Part shown: piece by piece, positions 52,601 to 63,840 of the stretch
Layout of the letters: each line of letters opens with the position of its first letter
How positions within the stretch are numbered: position 1 is the stretch's first letter
Source of the DNA: Xestospongia bergquistia
Lineage: Eukaryota; Porifera; Demospongiae; Haplosclerida; Petrosiidae
Length of the DNA stretch: 64,000 bases
Direction of reading: 5' to 3'
Assembly: GCA_963965975.1 (NCBI GenBank)
Contig: OZ014419.1
Location: 2,660,201-2,724,200 of the forward strand
Made by a program: the position numbers and the translations under genes
Notes under the pieces: generated by a model
Told to the model about the DNA's origin: nothing
Seen by the model: only the letters and a program-made list of their open reading frames with translations
The model's database searches: none

Positions 52601-53118
52601 CAATGAAATATAACTTACTGAATATATGAACAGTGATGATGCTGGTAGTAGGATTAGAACAATTACTAGGTAGACAACACTTAAACATATCACCACCTAT
52701 ACTCTGTGAACCACTTATACTGACTTCATAAAATTGTTGTCCACTAGGTTTATATACAGTGATGTTAGCAGGATTATTGGAGATAATACAGCGGAGAGGA
52801 TCACTGTCACTATTACTGTTACAGTTGACAGGTTGTCCATTAGGATAGACCCACTGTCCTCCAGACAAATTGGAATTAGGTAACACACACTGAAGATGTG
52901 ATATGTAGTTACTTCCTGGTGTGATGTAATTATGATTGATGTAGGAGCCATTAGGATAACAATCTCCATTGAACATCAGGTAGATACCTAGAACATTGTT
53001 AATAAATGATGTACTATACATCAACTCACTTACCTGAGTCTGGTGGACAGTTACTAATAACTTCACTCATACATAACAAGAAGATACCAGCCGCTGATAA
53101 CATATCTACTACTGACAT
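49654..53118 (-). CDS. Ig/FN3 receptor gene F, most complete copy
   Basis: Start ATG at 53116-53118 with signal peptide MSVVDMLSAAGIFLLCM, then NCPPDSG. Ectodomain in order: Ig-like module (52630-52990), second Cys-rich module (about 52205-52550), FN3 (51875-52150), Ig-like (51545-51815), FN3 (51230-51490), FN3 (50870-51190), FN3 (50545-50815) and FN3 (50206-50510). A stalk exon (50105-50182), a helix exon (about 49942-50055), a short exon (about 49836-49890) and a tail exon (49654-49785) follow. The roughly 60-residue tail has PYSL, IYDE and VYECI, possible SH2 docking sites, and no enzymatic domain. Most introns are phase 1, typical of shuffled extracellular domains. The intron between the last FN3 and the stalk is only 22 nt (50183-50204) against 70 nt in gene E; if it is not removed the frame shifts to a stop and the product ends before the helix. 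Confidence 0.8.
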
Positions 53119-53235
53119 TGTCTTACTAATGTAGTTTATCTCTTAGTTTATGTGGACTGTAGTAAACACATAATTTCACACTATGAGTTTACTAAACACA
53201 ATAACAAAAATGTGAACAACAGAAAGTCATCATTT

Positions 53236-53345
53236 ATCCATCCATTCATCAAAAATCCATCCATCTATCCATCCATCAATTTGTCTATCTATCCATCCAT
53301 CCATTGATCTGTCTATCTATTCATTCATCCATTCATCAATCTATT
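53236..53345. repeat. CATC/TATC microsatellite, duplicate copy
   Basis: Counterpart of the tract at 6262-6365, upstream of gene F. Confidence 0.9.
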
Positions 53346-53870
53346 CCATTATTCATCTATTCAATTGTTTAGTTAATAAAAAATGTGTCAGTTAGTTAGA
53401 TGGCATAAGTTAATATTTCTGGTGACAGACACATGTAGCACTAACATCAAAATTAGTTCTACTATTGGCTATTAGTGGACTTCAAGAGTGTTATATAAAA
53501 ATTGAACAATATTATATTAATGTATAAAAAAGATATGAGAATAAAGTTGCTGTCAATCCAGTCAACATAATATAGTTTTATTATTTTGGTCATGTGTGAC
53601 TATTTGAAACATAACCCTGTGGTAGAATAAATTAAATAGAAACTAAAGATAAAAGCAACCAACAATAAAGATCATATTAAGAAAACTTTTCAGATTATAA
53701 TATTAATGTTAGTAGAGATATAACTACAGAGAGGACTGTTGTTCCTTACTTTATCTACCAATATATTTGTGTCCTCAGATTGAGAAATTTAATTATGTGT
53801 ATGAGATAAATATACAATATAGACACAAATAGAATACATAATATATATTAAAGATTAATTGATTTGATAA

Positions 53871-54860
53871 TCAGTCATTGTCTTTAATATTATAATTTCT
53901 AACTTTTTGTTTTCTGCTCCGAGGTAAAGGAGCAGTATATTTTACTTGACCTCTCCCTCTAACTCCTCCCACTTTCTGATGACCCACTTGTTTTCCTTCA
54001 ACAACTAATGACTGTTTCATCCTTCCAGACGTGGGTACTGCCTCCATCTCCTCCTCACTTCTTATTGGTGTAGAGGACTTGTGATGAGGGATGGTCATTT
54101 CTTCATCTACTAACTGTAGAGTTTTATGCATAGCTTGTAAAGCACTAGTTTCTGATGAGTCTGAAATTTTTAATGGTGAAAGAGAGAGATTGTCATGAGG
54201 ATCTGTATCATGTGTTGTAAGTAGTGATGGTCTTGTTTGAAAATGAATTGTTGGCTCTGATAGTACATGTGTTGTGGGTTCTGAATGTGTTCTGGGTTTT
54301 GAGTGAATATTTGTAGCATGTTCTGATAAAGGTTGCTTTGTTTTGATGTGAATATCCAGTCTTGAAGATGAAGGAGGTTGATTTAGTAAACTATTAGGTT
54401 GGGAAGTCTTCTGTATATATGATGTAGGTCTATATTTTGTGTACTGAGGAGGTACATTCTCTTGTGACGTATGTACTATCCATGGATTATCATTCTCTTC
54501 CTCAAGATGATCTTCATCCATCAAGAGAGGAGGATTACATGAGGTGTTCATGTTTTCTTGTTTAAGTTGTTCCTTTAATTGAGTTACATGACAAACCAGT
54601 TCCTCTTCTCGTATTTTCCATTCCTCTCTCTCCTTCACTAGTTGAATAATTACTTGAGTGGCTTGGAGGAGTATCTGTGGGACTTTACTAAGAGGAACTT
54701 GTAATGCCTTCTCCAAGTATACCTGTTGAACCATTAGTAAGAGAACCAGTCAAACTTGAAGTACCTGTTCTTGGTGTGTTCTGTGAAAAGACTCAAGTTG
54801 TCATACTCTTGACCTCAACTGGCCAAGATCAAATTCATAGGATAGTTTCTCCTTTTAAAT
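53871..54860 (-). pseudogene. Copied last exon of the CCDC57-like gene, frame intact
   Basis: The 287-codon last exon (53871-54734) matches 6887-7750 over its whole length without a frame break, including EEWKIREEELVCHV and the basic VRGRGQVKYTAPLPRSRKQK end. About 100 bp of the preceding intron and exon follow to about 54860; then homology stops and the receptor spacer begins. No other CCDC57 exon is present, so it cannot make the protein on its own. Confidence 0.85.
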
Positions 54861-55552
54861 AGATGCTGTGGAAAACAAGACAATGTTAGTGTTATCACAG
54901 AGAATTCATGTAATAATTCAATTTCTGCCTCATGTTGGCTCCCGCAAAAAACTTATTAGTGCATGGGCACACTTAAATAATTTAATGTAAACATTTATCA
55001 GATCTACAACTAGGTTACAGTTGAAGTATAGTTACAGTATGTTTTGTTGTGGGAGAGATTTTATGTTAATATTGACCAAGACTATGTTGTCTGATGACAT
55101 ATTATGATACTATTAAATAGTGATGGGTTCAATCAACTTAGGTCTGCAGACTACAAATATAGAAAAATAAAGTGTATGGTCATATGTATAAGATATGAGC
55201 ATTGGCATTTTTATCAAGACAGTTTTAAAGTTGCTTTTCATGAGATGGGTATATCAGATGCTCAAAATATAGAAGATTGCTGAATATTTTGTCAATGTCA
55301 ACTTGGTTATAAATCGACATAATAATTAGAAATTTCCATTTATATATACTACACATATACCACATCAACTACAGTCAAATCCAGTCTTTGAAATTGCATT
55401 GTGTGAAGTATTTGATGGTCTGAAATATTTATTATTTAATATACCAAACATTTGTCCTTTTTGCTTGATCAAAGACTAAAAAAGCAATACATGTATGTTT
55501 AGTTTAGTATGAGTACTAACAAATATATGCTGTTAGTATATCATCTAATGAC

Positions 55553-58500
55553 TTATATATAGTCATCATCATCATTATCAGCTGTAACTGTCTCTGGTAG
55601 TCTATCTGGTGGTAGAGGAGGAGGTTCAGTGTTAGTATCCAGTCCAGTTGAGTAAGGTAATTCCTCATATGTATGTATATCACTGCTTGCGATATAGGCT
55701 GGGTTGAATTGAGAAGGGACAACACCAGTACTGTCCTGATACACTATGTTAGGAGATATTTTAATTATTTCATTTCCTTCAATAGCTCTATAATAACAGA
55801 TGAAAACATTGATTATAAATTTCACTGTTTCTTACTTAGTAGCAACATATTTTCCTTGTCTCATTTTATTTTGATAACATAATATCACTATAATAATAAC
55901 AAGTATTAATAAAACTATAACAATTATTATTACTGCTCCAATAATACCACCAACTACTGCACCACTAATTGAAGAACTATCTTCTTGTCTACCATAAATA
56001 AGAATCCAATTGATAATATCAGTAGAATTAATGGGAAATATTAAATAACTACCAACTTGAACCTAAACATAAAGTGGAAATGAACAATAGGAAATATGAG
56101 ATATATATACTTACAGTAACATTTATAACTGTATACTGATATTTAACTGGTGGTATACATGCTATGATCTGAGACATATATCACTTGATATCAATACATA
56201 TTACATCATTCATACTTTATTTGATAGAGACTCAATTCTACATTCCTCAGAACCAACTTTCACATTTATTTCTGAACTAATCACAGATTGAATATTACTT
56301 CCCTATAAACAAATATGATAAATTATATAACTACATTAAGTGGATACACTGACTCTTATCCTAATAGTCTGTGAACTATCTCCTAAATCAATAATATGAT
56401 CATTAGAATCAATTCCATTGAAAGTAGGATTTGGCTTGAGAGTAAGTATGAACTCAGACTGACTACTGTCTGGTGAAGTAACTCCATCTAATATCAATGT
56501 ATAAGTCACTCTAGTATTAATAGCTTTAGCGACATTAATTCCACTAATGGGAGGAGCTATACACTGCAGTTTAGTACTGCTAATATTAACACATTGCTAT
56601 AAGAGAGAGAAGTCAGGTGATTATATATTAAACTAATATATTGGTCATGCCTCAGTTGTAGTAGAAAATCTAGAGTCAGTGATACGAATCATAGGAGATT
56701 GGATTATATCTACATTAGTACCAGTAAAGTTTAACTTGATACCTCCACTATATAACAGACAACACATCACTTAGTCTCATAATGTACTCTACTTACGCTG
56801 GTATAGTTATTGGAGGAGTTAGTGAACTAAATGATGACTTTAATTGGTAGGTAATCACCCATTGTGATGCTCCTTTGTCACTTTCAGGTGGGAAGACAAG
56901 ATTTTCTCCAACAAAAACCTAACAGAAAACAAATATTAACATTACTATATTGAGATTTTAAATATAATGTAGGAAGAAGTCTTTTATTATGCTTGTTGAG
57001 CCTTATTGAAATTTGGAAATTGTCATTTGCTCATTAAAATGAAATCAAGCTTAATTTTTTACTTGTAAAGTATTTGCTCAATATTTTAATACATATACTA
57101 CTTAATATTTAATGATGTACTCACTTTAACTGGCAATATTATAGGTGTAGTTCTAGTAGGTGGTTTACAGTCAATAGTCTAGTTTATTAAGAAATAAAGT
57201 AAGTACAATAGTTAGAGAACTATAAATACTCACTGTAGAAGATGTGGTTGTTAGAATACATTTCTCTTCACCAACAAATATTCTTATCTCTGAACGATCT
57301 ACAGAGTCAATGTTTGCTCCCTAAACACAAATATAATATTAAATATATCAATTCTGTCCATGATTCTTACTGAAATCTCAAGTTCAACTGAATCTTGTCC
57401 AATTATTATTGTACGATGGACCACATTAGTTATACCATCGAAAATAGGATCTGGTTTGAGTGTAAGTCTCAACTCAGACTGACAACTGTCTGGTGAAGTA
57501 ACTTCATCTAATATCAATGTATAAGTCACTGTACTATCAATATCACTAGCGACATTAATTCCACTAATGGGAGGAGCTATACACTGTAGTTTAGTACTAC
57601 TTATATTAACACATTGCTATAAGAGAGAGGAGTCAGGTGATTATATATTAAACTAGTATATTGGTCAAACCTCAGTCGTAGTAGAAAATCTAGAGTCAGT
57701 GATATGGATCATAGGAGACTGGATTACATCTACATTAGTACCAGTAAAGTTTAACTTGATACCTCCACTATATAACAGACAACACATCACTTAGTCTCAT
57801 AATGTACTGTACTTACACTGGTATAGTTATTTGAGGAGTTAGTGAACTAAATGTGGGATCTGGTTTATAAAGATATGTCACTGCTGAATTACTAAACTCT
57901 GCTTCATTTACTGACACTATTACAGTCCTGGTACAATTAATAGAAGTAACATTAGCTGAAGTACATTGGATTTGAGTTGAGTTAATGTTCCTGAGAAGAG
58001 AACCAATCTTATATGATACTAGTGTGTACTATAGTAAGTCATTAACACTTACATAATATTGCACTCAATATCAGGACAATGACTGCTCCTCTTTCTCCTC
58101 TTTTTTGATGAGGACCCTCTCATGATCACTTTGGTCTCTTCATTGTTACCAATATCCAAGTTAGTTCCTTCTACTCTCACTAGAGTACCTCCACTAACTG
58201 GACCAAATGTAGGATTCACTGACCGAATAGTAGGAGTCAGGAATTGGAAGTGGGTACCACTGATAGCTGTCTTAGGTTGAGGTGCAGTAGTATTCACTGT
58301 CACAGTTATAATTACATTGCTTGTTACAGTATTATTATCATCAGGAGTAATACTACATACTATCCTCGTACCAGGTACATACAGATCTGAGTTAGAGGTA
58401 CATGTCCTACTGCCGAGGATAACAGAGAGGATTTCTGAGGACTGGGTACCCAAATTGGTGCCAATTATAGTAACACGAGTTCTTCCTTGAGGTGGACCAC

Positions 58501-61500
58501 TTGTGGGAGTAAAGTAAATGATGACAGGATTAGGACAGTCTCCATTCATTGTGACTATATTATTAGTACATACACTCCTCTCACTACACATATTACTATC
58601 ACACCAACTACAGTTAAATCCAGTGTTAATGTTCTGAGCTAGACATGAAGAACAACCATTAGCCAGTGTAGGACAATTGTATAGGACCACTATACATAAG
58701 ACAGAATACTCAGCAGTTTACTTTATATATTAGACTTACCATTAATAGTGTCTCCAGTAGTAGTCTCTATATCATAGGATTTGGTATTAGAGATCTGTCT
58801 TAGAATGAAAGGATAGGTCTGAATCTGATTATGACCTCCACTAAATGACAACTGTAATAATATAATGATGTATCTTCTAATAATACAATATACTTACCTC
58901 CTGACCACTGGGTATATTACATGTAATAATATTGTCACTAGTTTGTATACCAGTTCTAACCATGTTACCAAATACACATTGGTATGTTATACCACTAGTC
59001 TGAATAAAGAGAGAGGGAGGAGGAAGAGAGAGAGACAGAGAGAGAGAAGAAAGCACTTTTTTATAAATCATATTCTTTTTCTAACGTAACATGATGGATA
59101 TTTTCAGTTTGTTTAGTAAGTTTACTTATGACCAATAAGACATCCACTATATATGAGGCCTTAAAATACATCTAAACAATGTGATGTGACTTCAAAATCT
59201 TGACATCAAACTATTTCCTATCCAACTAGAATAACAGAGTGCACCTGTCTATATTACCAAAGCTTAATTCCTGAACTTTTCACAACATTTATATCTCTCC
59301 TACTAATCTATCAAAGATTTGTAGTATATACATTTTTAGATTGCTTTCTTATCATACACGTAATTATGATATACTTACCATAGTATTAAGAGTTCTTAAT
59401 TGTAGGTTCTTGCTCACACTAACAGGTTGACTATAACTATTACCATATAAGGGAGGTTGTAGGAGAGGACAGAGATCAGTGGAATTCTCCTCATCAGTTA
59501 TCTGTGATAAAATGTACCAGTAGTAATTATACTTTTATATTATAGGGTCTTACTCTTATCCAGTTATCATCTCCTCCTATACAAGTGGAGTTATCTCCAG
59601 TACATGTAAAATCTAACTGACACCATCCACATATACCATCTGTTGAGACACAAGGACTACATCTGAAATGAAAAGAGTTGAGAAATATTAGCAAAAAGCT
59701 CAAGTAAGCTATCAAACCAAATTGTGTTTATTTTATCTATAAAATAATTCATTTACAAAGTACTTGTCATGAGAATGAGAATATTATTATAAATATATAA
59801 ACACTATAGTCATCAGGTGTGTGTAGCTACTAGTTAGTTAGTACATGAAATAATTATCCATTACTCTAATTATTGTAAACCATAACATATGAGTAACAAT
59901 TATTATAACCATATCAAGTTAGGATATAATACACTAAGTTCACACATGTATGAGTAACAAAATGTACGTATGACTATTAAAATTAAGAGCTAATTTTGTT
60001 TGTTATTATTTATTAAAGGAACACATAACTGTATTATAGATTTACTTTGTAGGAACAGAACAGTTATAGAAAATATAATGGTCAGTATGTATGAAGAAAT
60101 TCACTCCACTATGATTACTATAGATACTAAAGTTAGTAACTAAAAGAGGAACATTAAAAGATAGTTAGTAATCAATGATGTACTTTACCTAGTTGTATAT
60201 CAGTGACTTGAGATATGACATTATCTACTTGACAAGTGGCACTAGTACCGTTTACTTGTAATGGACTTAATATCTCAATATTTAGAGATGTGTTATTAAA
60301 AACACAGAAATACTCCTCTCCTGGTAACTTAGGAGGAGGACCAGCAGGAGAAAATGTTAAGTCAATCTAAAGAGAGAGAGAGAGAGAGAGATTAAAAAGA
60401 AAATGGTTCATATAATAGTACCTGGTATGGTATTGATTCTAACTCCAGTACAAATCGAGGTGGAACAAAAGCATTTGTATCAATGCAACTATCACTATTC
60501 CCTTGAGTCAAGAATCGTCCTTGTATATCACTGTCCTGACAAAAAAGTCTACGAGAACATTTACCTTCAACTACACACCACCCACATAATGGATTACCCA
60601 GACTAACACACTCATTACAACTAGTACCACTAGCACACTCCTCTATCTTTAAACCGATTACCTATCAACAAACATTATGTTATATAGTACAATATATATA
60701 TATATATATATACTAGTACTTACATCAGTAGTTCCATTAATACCATATATATAGTCTGAACCTTCTGACCAGGTAAGTCTAGTTACTGAACTAGACATCT
60801 CAACCTCAGTAATAAGACTAACGTTTCCATTATCCAACAAATACTGTAGAACAGATTAACACATCAACTAGAGTATAGTATATATCTCTGACCTTGTTAA
60901 TATAGTGTTTGTTACTATCAGAGAATGAAATATAAATGAAGTTGAGATCATCTACAGTCAGTCCAAGAATAGATGTTAGTCCATTACTTATTGTAGTGTT
61001 AGTAATAATATTGTTAGAAGAAAGAACACCAATAGCACCTACTGCTGGAAATGTACCACTAATATCACACTATAAAAAGAAAGAACAATCAAATAAATTA
61101 AATGTCTCATCATTGAGCTCACCATAGTACCAGATAATCCTGAACACAACTGGGTTTGCCACTGAATATTACTATTACCACTATTACCTACTACACAGGA
61201 CTGATAAGCATTTTCCATTATGGAGTTAATAATTGTAATATTATAGGAACAGACTCTACTAGGTGAACCTTGTGGTGTTATTGCTATCAGTAATGTCTCT
61301 CCATTTAACACTGATACACCTTTGATAGTGGGAGCAAAGAAACTATTTCCATCACAACCTAATACCACTTCATATTGATTGTTGAAATCAATATTACCAC
61401 TGTCAACTGTACTGTTACATACTCTAACAATACGAAGTTCATCATTACCACTAGTTGAATCTAGTACTATATAGTAAACATATCCAAATTGGTAGAAACC

Positions 61501-62013
61501 ATCATAAAATTCTCGATTACCACCTGATTGATAAGCATGTTCGTCTAGTGATCTTGATATTGAGCTACCAGCAAACCCATATTGACGAAAATAGATACGA
61601 TTAGCACTATCAACAAAAGTCCCAGTGTAGAAACTTTCTCCTCCAATAACAGGAACAGTGAACACAGCAATTTTATCACTAGCTTGAAAACCAGGAGGTA
61701 CATAAGAGACAGCTCTGTTAGTAACACTGAGATCTGATCCATTAAGAGCTGAACAAGAGCCATTAGTATAACAGACTACCAACCATTGACCATCCTGTGT
61801 AGCAGCTAACCTCACTATCTGATTGAACAGTGATGTTTGTTGTTGTTGTTGAAGAACAGATGATAGTTGGTAGACAGTACTACTAGTACTAGCAAACACT
61901 CTATCTCCACCAACAGTTAGAGAGCTAACACTACCAGATAGAGTGAAAGAAGGAGACTGAGCTCTAACACTTATTAACAAATGGAGTATCAGCAAAAGAG
62001 AGAGAACACTCAT
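55553..62013 (-). CDS. Sema-PSI-IPT receptor gene A, intact
   Basis: About 23 exons, roughly 1,500 residues. Signal peptide MSVLSLLLILHLLISVR; Sema exons 61123-62013, 60893-61069 and 60724-60843; PSI 60422-60661 (CNECVSLGNPLCGWCVVEGK); linker 60189-60366 and 60046-60139; second PSI 59554-59662 (GICGWCQLDFTC); IPT exons 59379-59501, 58898-58999 and 58740-58851; large exon 58053-58689 with a third Cys-rich motif, two IPTs and a polybasic KKRRKRSSH; then 57817-57990 and several small IPT exons. Helix exon about 55846-56063, tail 55553-55795. The tail carries VYQDS, FNPAY, TYEELPYS, PPPLPPDR and DDDDYI. Unlike its paralogues it repeats one IPT set (about 56203-56800 and about 56797-57615), including a second VxVGxxLxF exon that normally precedes the helix. 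The ectodomain resembles plexin/MET, but no RasGAP or kinase follows. Probable membrane receptor; ligand unknown. Confidence 0.85.
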
Positions 62014-62085
62014 TTTGTCTTATTCACGATGTATAGAAAAGATCAGCAACTGTTATTAAACCACTTCATTCCCTAGTCTAACCCA

Positions 62086-62098
62086 CCCCCCCCCCCTT
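62086..62098. repeat. Poly-C tract upstream of gene A
   Basis: A run of about 12 C residues 70-85 bp upstream of the gene A start. The same place has 7 C in gene D (about 24609) and 5 C in gene C (about 30921), so it is a length-variable homopolymer. Confidence 0.8.
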
Positions 62099-62597
62099 CC
62101 TCAAATATGTCCTAGAGGATATTATTATAATATCCCCTGGCTTCTTGTTTCCTTAATTTGGATCTAAAGCCAGTAATAGACATGTAAGACTATCACAATC
62201 AACATTTTTAACATCAAAAAGTTAGAAAACATTAAAAAGTTAATACAATGCAAAGGATATCAACAAATTTTAAAAATGATAGTATTGAATTTATAGTGAT
62301 TAAAAAATGATTAAGTTAATAAAGATAAATTAATTTATATGTTTTTTACATGTCTTTTTAATAAATAGAGTAATGTACTTGATTTTAATATAATAGTGTC
62401 ATAGAATATTTCATAGAGAGGATACAAAGGAAACAAAGAATTTTAAGGAGGAGATATATAAAAAGGAACAGACAATATCAAGAAGTCAATTGATGACAAA
62501 TTTTAATTTCATAATTATAATTAAAAAAACATGTCTCAGTCCATTAATTATAAACAAGATAACAGACATGTACTACTACATACATGTAATAAAAATT

Positions 62598-62752
62598 CAT
62601 AACTGTCTTTATATACAATTAATGAAAATATATAACAATAGTGAAGGTTTCTAAGTCTGTAAAAGATAAATAAAGTGATCATTTCTATATATACAAGGTA
62701 TCCAGTACTATATCATGATGTATAAGATGACTAATTATAATAAGAGTCTTTT
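62598..62752. other. Micro-inverted intergenic segment
   Basis: This 155-bp piece is the reverse complement of 25116-25270, while the sequence on both sides matches the region around gene C in direct orientation (about 62380-62595 with 24880-25105, and 62753-62880 with 25271-25400). The copy near 31440-31600 has the gene C orientation, so the inversion occurred here. Confidence 0.85.
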
Positions 62753-62872
62753 TAATATTCTTTAAAATATTGTAATACATAACAGCAAAGTAATAGACAT
62801 GTCTATTAAAACTATAACATGTTGTCAGGAGTAACATCTAACAAGATAAAAAACAGTATATCATTTAATGAC

Positions 62873-63840
62873 TTATATATAGTCATCATCATCATTATCA
62901 GCTGTAACTGTCTCTGGTAGTCTATCTGGTGGTAGAGGAGGAGGTTCAGTGTTAGTATCCAGTCCAGTTGAATAAGGTAACTTCTCATATGTATGTATAT
63001 CACTAGTTGTGATATAGGCTGGGTTGAATTGAGAAGGTACAACACCAGTACTGTCCTGATACACTATGTTAGGAGATATTTTAATTATTTCACTTCCTCC
63101 AATAACACTATGATGAAAGAATTAACTTGATAATAAATTTAATTTTATCTTACTTTACTGAGTTATTCCTTTTTCTTTTTGATTTATTTTTACAAGTAAC
63201 TCCATCTAATATCAATGCATAAGTCACTGTAGTATCAATGGCACTAGTGATATTAACTCCATTAATAGGAGAAGCTGTACACTGTAGTTTAGTACTATTA
63301 ACATTAACACATTGCTATAAGAGAGAGACATCAGGTGATTACATTAAACTTGTACATTGGTCAGACCTCAGTGGTAGTAGGAAATCTAGAGTCAGTGATA
63401 TGGATCATAGGAGATTGGATTACATCTACATTAGTACCAGTAAAGTTTAACTTGATACCTCCACTATATAACAGACAACACATCACTTAGTCTCATAATG
63501 TACTCTACTTACGCTGGTATAGTTATTTGAGGAGTCAGTGAACTAAATGTGGGATCTGGTTTATAAAGATATGTCACTGCTGAATTACTAAACTCTGCTT
63601 CATTTACTGACACTATTATAGTCCTGGTACAATTAACAAAAGAAACATTAGCTGAAGTACATTGGATTTGAGTTGAGTTAATGTTCCTGAGAAGAGAACC
63701 AATCTTATATGATACTAGTGTGTACTATAGTAAGTCATTAACACTTACATAATATTGCACTCAATATCAGGACAATGACTGCTCCTCTTTCTCCTCTTAT
63801 TTAATGAGGACTGTCTCGTGATTACTTTGGTCTCTTCTTT
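62873..63840 (-). pseudogene. Family S receptor remnant with in-frame loss of the helix
   Basis: Contains, in transcription order, the end of the large PSI/IPT exon (63774-63840, ending NKRRKRSSHCPD), the next IPT exons (about 63515-63690 and 63368-63460), an IPT exon that breaks off at LDGVTC (about 63194), and a tail exon (62873-63100) with NPAY, YEKLPYS, PPPLPP and DDDDYI. At about 63194 the IPT exon is joined directly and in frame to the juxtamembrane codons KNKSKRKRNNSV, so the stalk and hydrophobic helix are gone. The 5' side is cut at 63840, where RasGEF sequence in opposite orientation begins. Confidence 0.8.

Noticed and set aside
55553-62013. Calling the family S genes plexins or MET receptors
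   Set aside because: The extracellular order fits, but there is no RasGAP, kinase or other large cytoplasmic domain; the tail ends about 80 codons after the helix.
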